The position numbers and the translations under genes were made by a program. From Gammaproteobacteria bacterium (GTDB lineage Bacteria > Pseudomonadota > Gammaproteobacteria > Steroidobacterales > Steroidobacteraceae): DNA of 64,000 nt. The notes below the pieces were generated by a model. That model did no database searches. It worked only from the letters and a program-made list of their open reading frames with translations, and was not told the DNA's origin. The stretch lies in NCBI GenBank assembly GCA_018970145.1, contig JAGWWY010000004.1:62001-126000 (forward strand). Direction: 5' to 3'. How positions within the stretch are numbered: the first letter of the stretch is position 1; each line of letters begins with the position of its first letter. This document shows positions 62,901 to 64,000 of this stretch, in pieces.

Positions 62901-64000
62901 TACCCTTGGATCGCAAAGACGCGGCACACCACTGCAGGGGTCGGGCTCATCTCGCCGCCGCCGCATCACGATATCTATTCGATCGAAGATTTGGCTGAAT
63001 TGATCCACGATCTCAAGAATGCGAACAACGAAGCGCGCATCAGCGTGAAGTTGGTGGCCGAGGTGGGTGTCGGCACGATCGCTGCAGGCGTTGCGAAGGC
63101 GCATGCCGATGTCGTCTTGATCAGTGGTTACGATGGCGGCACGGGCGCATCACCGCTCACCTCGACGACGCACGCCGGCTTGCCCTGGGAGTTGGGACTC
63201 GCAGAGGCGCATCAAACGTTGGTGCTCAATAATTTGCGCAGTCGCATCGTCGTCGAAACCGACGGCCAGTTGAAGACAGGTCGCGATGTCGTCATCGCCG
63301 CGTTGCTAGGCGCCGAGGAATTCGGGTTCTCGACGGCACCGCTCGTCTCGGTGGGCTGCATCATGATGCGCGTGTGCCATCTGAACACCTGTCCGGCGGG
63401 GGTCGCTACGCAGGACCCGCGTTTGCGCGAGCGCTTCGCAGGCAAGCCCGAGCATGCGGTGAATTTCATGCGCTTCGTTGCGACCCAGATGCGCGAATTG
63501 ATGGCGAGCCTCGGTTTCCGCACCGTCGATGAGATGATCGGTCGTACCGACTGCCTCGAAGTGCAGGCCGCCGTCGATCATTGGAAGGCGCACGGGTTCG
63601 ACTTCAGCAATATTCTCTATCAACCGGACCTCGGTCCCGAGGTGGGTCGTCGTCAGTCGATCGCACAGGATCACGGCCTCGAAAAGTCGTTGGATGCGAC
63701 GCAGCTCCTTGCGATCTGCAAGCCTGCGATCGAGCGCGGCCAGAAGGTTGAAGGCTCGCTCAAGATCCGCAATGTCAATCGCGTCGTCGGCACCATCACC
63801 GGCAGTGAGATCACGCGCCAGTGGGGCGCCGCAGGCTTGCCGGACGACACGATCCGCATCCGTTTCAACGGTTCGGCGGGTCAAAGTTTTGGAGCATTCA
63901 TGCCACGCGGCATGTCCTTCAGTCTCGAGGGTGACGCCAACGATTACGTCGGCAAGGGTCTCTCGGGTGGTCGGATCGCTGTTTTTCCGCCGAGGGATTC
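59934..64000 (+). CDS. gltB: Glutamate synthase (NADPH) large subunit, 3' end missing (right window edge)
   Basis: GltB makes glutamate from glutamine and 2-oxoglutarate. ATG 59934 has AGGAG six bases upstream. [16 protein letters not shown] gives the propeptide and nucleophile Cys33 of the glutaminase domain, and RHFS-type [13 protein letters not shown] and [11 protein letters not shown] are also present. The FMN domain shows [44 protein letters not shown] and [14 protein letters not shown]; the 3Fe-4S cysteines are [15 protein letters not shown]. The frame remains open to the window edge (1355 codons of about 1500), ending in the C-terminal beta-helix domain ([21 protein letters not shown]). 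gltD is expected just beyond. Confidence 0.97.
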   Translation, partial: MHSSEKTALVPAPATTRPGKQGLYDPANEHDACGFGFVADIQGRKSNAILRNAIEVLKNLDHRGACGCEINTGDGAGVLMQMPHGFLKEAAKAAHISLPEPGRYACGLIFMPRNPTQRRRIEEVFARVVQAEGQVYLGARTVPVDNSMLGETARQSEPFIRQVFIERGEDTPDEAAFERKLYVIRKRAYNEIRVSTVGGAEYWYVASLSHKTLVYKGMLTTMQLDQYFPDLRNPRMETAIALVHSRFSTNTFPSWDRAHPYRYIAHNGEINTLRGNINWMRAREALLESSLFGEDVAKITPIVNVNGSDSSMFDNVLELMVLSGRSLPHAMMMMIPEPWSKDENMDPARRAFYQFHSSLMEPWDGPAAVAFTDGLRIGAVLDRNGLRPGRYYVTRDDMVVVASEAGVLDIPPAQVVRKGRLQPGRMFLIDTEQRRIIEDEEIKRTIVNERPYAEWLGEHLVHLKDLPPAPQLPAPEPDLLRARQIAFGYTFEDQRILMAPMAKDGVEAVGSMGNDTPLAVLSKRSRLLYDYFKQLFAQVTNPPIDSIREEIITSSDVWLGAEGNLLEPKPSDCRRIELKGPVLTNEEFAKIRRIQLPGLKVGTVSTLFRAARGVEGLGKAIEQLRGEARRLIEDEEVNILILSDRGVNREHAAIPALLAVSALHHYLIREGLRMRVSLALETGEAREVHHFALLIGYGCSVVNPYLAFETLDGMIRDDLLPNVDHKLACANFAKAATKGVVKVMSKMGISAVQSYHGAQVFEAVGLRQDVIDDYFTGTASRVGGIGLDVIAEEILMRHAAAFPERVAAEPVLPAGGQYQWRSDGEFHVFNPESIHRLQKAVRTGSYATFKSYAELIDDRSKNLSTLRGLLGFKRRDAVPLEEVEPIESIMRRFKTGAMSYGSISQEAHETLAIAMNRIGGKSNTGEGGEDPERYKPMPNGDSRNSAIKQVASGRFGVTSEYLVNAKEIQIKMAQGAKPGEGGQLPGTKVYPWIAKTRHTTAGVGLISPPPHHDIYSIEDLAELIHDLKNANNEARISVKLVAEVGVGTIAAGVAKAHADVVLISGYDGGTGASPLTSTTHAGLPWELGLAEAHQTLVLNNLRSRIVVETDGQLKTGRDVVIAALLGAEEFGFSTAPLVSVGCIMMRVCHLNTCPAGVATQDPRLRERFAGKPEHAVNFMRFVATQMRELMASLGFRTVDEMIGRTDCLEVQAAVDHWKAHGFDFSNILYQPDLGPEVGRRQSIAQDHGLEKSLDATQLLAICKPAIERGQKVEGSLKIRNVNRVVGTITGSEITRQWGAAGLPDDTIRIRFNGSAGQSFGAFMPRGMSFSLEGDANDYVGKGLSGGRIAVFPPRD

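Noticed and set aside
1-64000. CRISPR arrays, prophage, integrons, insertion sequences, tRNA or rRNA genes
   Set aside because: I saw no regular spaced repeats, integrase or transposase genes, terminal inverted repeats, or conserved tRNA/rRNA segments. Small tRNA genes could be missed by eye.

Overview
The window is high-GC DNA with dense, mostly housekeeping gene content and no rRNA, tRNA, insertion sequence, prophage or CRISPR array that I could see. The gene set and gene order (dprA-smg-topA, def-fmt-rsmB-DUF4390-ntrY-ntrX, priA-argS-SPOR, tamA-tamB, pntA-pntB, two large TonB-dependent receptors) point to a free-living aerobic heterotrophic gammaproteobacterium. The Nevskiales/Steroidobacterales/Xanthomonadales side of the class is my guess; no 16S gene is present to confirm it.

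Layout: 1-2.0 kb, TonB-dependent receptor cut by the left edge. 2.1-8.3 kb, a minus-strand run dprA-smg-topA-rlmJ-aroE with 4-nt overlaps. 8.4-15.5 kb, a plus-strand run def-fmt-rsmB-DUF4390-ntrY-ntrX, again coupled by ATGA overlaps. 15.5-22.1 kb, minus strand: SPOR protein, argS, priA and two EamA permeases; the 238-bp gap upstream of priA carries DnaA-box-like motifs. 22.4-23.1 kb, two paralogous small winged-helix proteins. 23.1-27.2 kb, pntA-pntB-TraB/GumN. 27.3-31.7 kb, HNH nuclease, 5'-3' exonuclease, LpxL-type acyltransferase and acetyl-CoA synthetase. 31.9-34.5 kb, a second TonB-dependent receptor with a terminator. 34.5-38.7 kb, glpQ, a GNAT protein, a protein resembling red chlorophyll catabolite reductase, an exported methyltransferase-fold protein and a TPR protein. 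38.7-47.1 kb, a long minus-strand unit nudC-NRDE-tamA-tamB-yjdF-flavodoxin. 47.2-48.5 kb, divergent FlhC-like and tandem-FlhD-like genes. 48.6-55.3 kb, yadGH, yheT, SPOR lipoprotein, ExeA-like ATPase, an unknown and a PQQ dehydrogenase. 55.2-59.1 kb, nucleoside hydrolase, exported aldo/keto reductase, Asp/Glu racemase family protein, an unknown and an SDR. 59.2-59.8 kb, a VapBC-like toxin-antitoxin pair. 59.9-64.0 kb, gltB cut by the right edge.

The observations I find most worth a second look are: (1) the divergent pair at 47.2-48.5 kb, in which one protein has the FlhC zinc signature and the other seems to contain two FlhD-like domains in one chain, with no flagellar genes nearby; (2) the RCC-reductase/bilin-reductase-like gene at 36.2-37.0 kb in a genome stretch without photosynthesis genes; (3) an NtrX-type regulator whose AAA+ domain has lost the GAFTGA loop and key Walker residues; (4) a cluster of DnaA-box-like 9-mers upstream of priA. 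All functional statements rest on reading motifs by eye; no database search was run.
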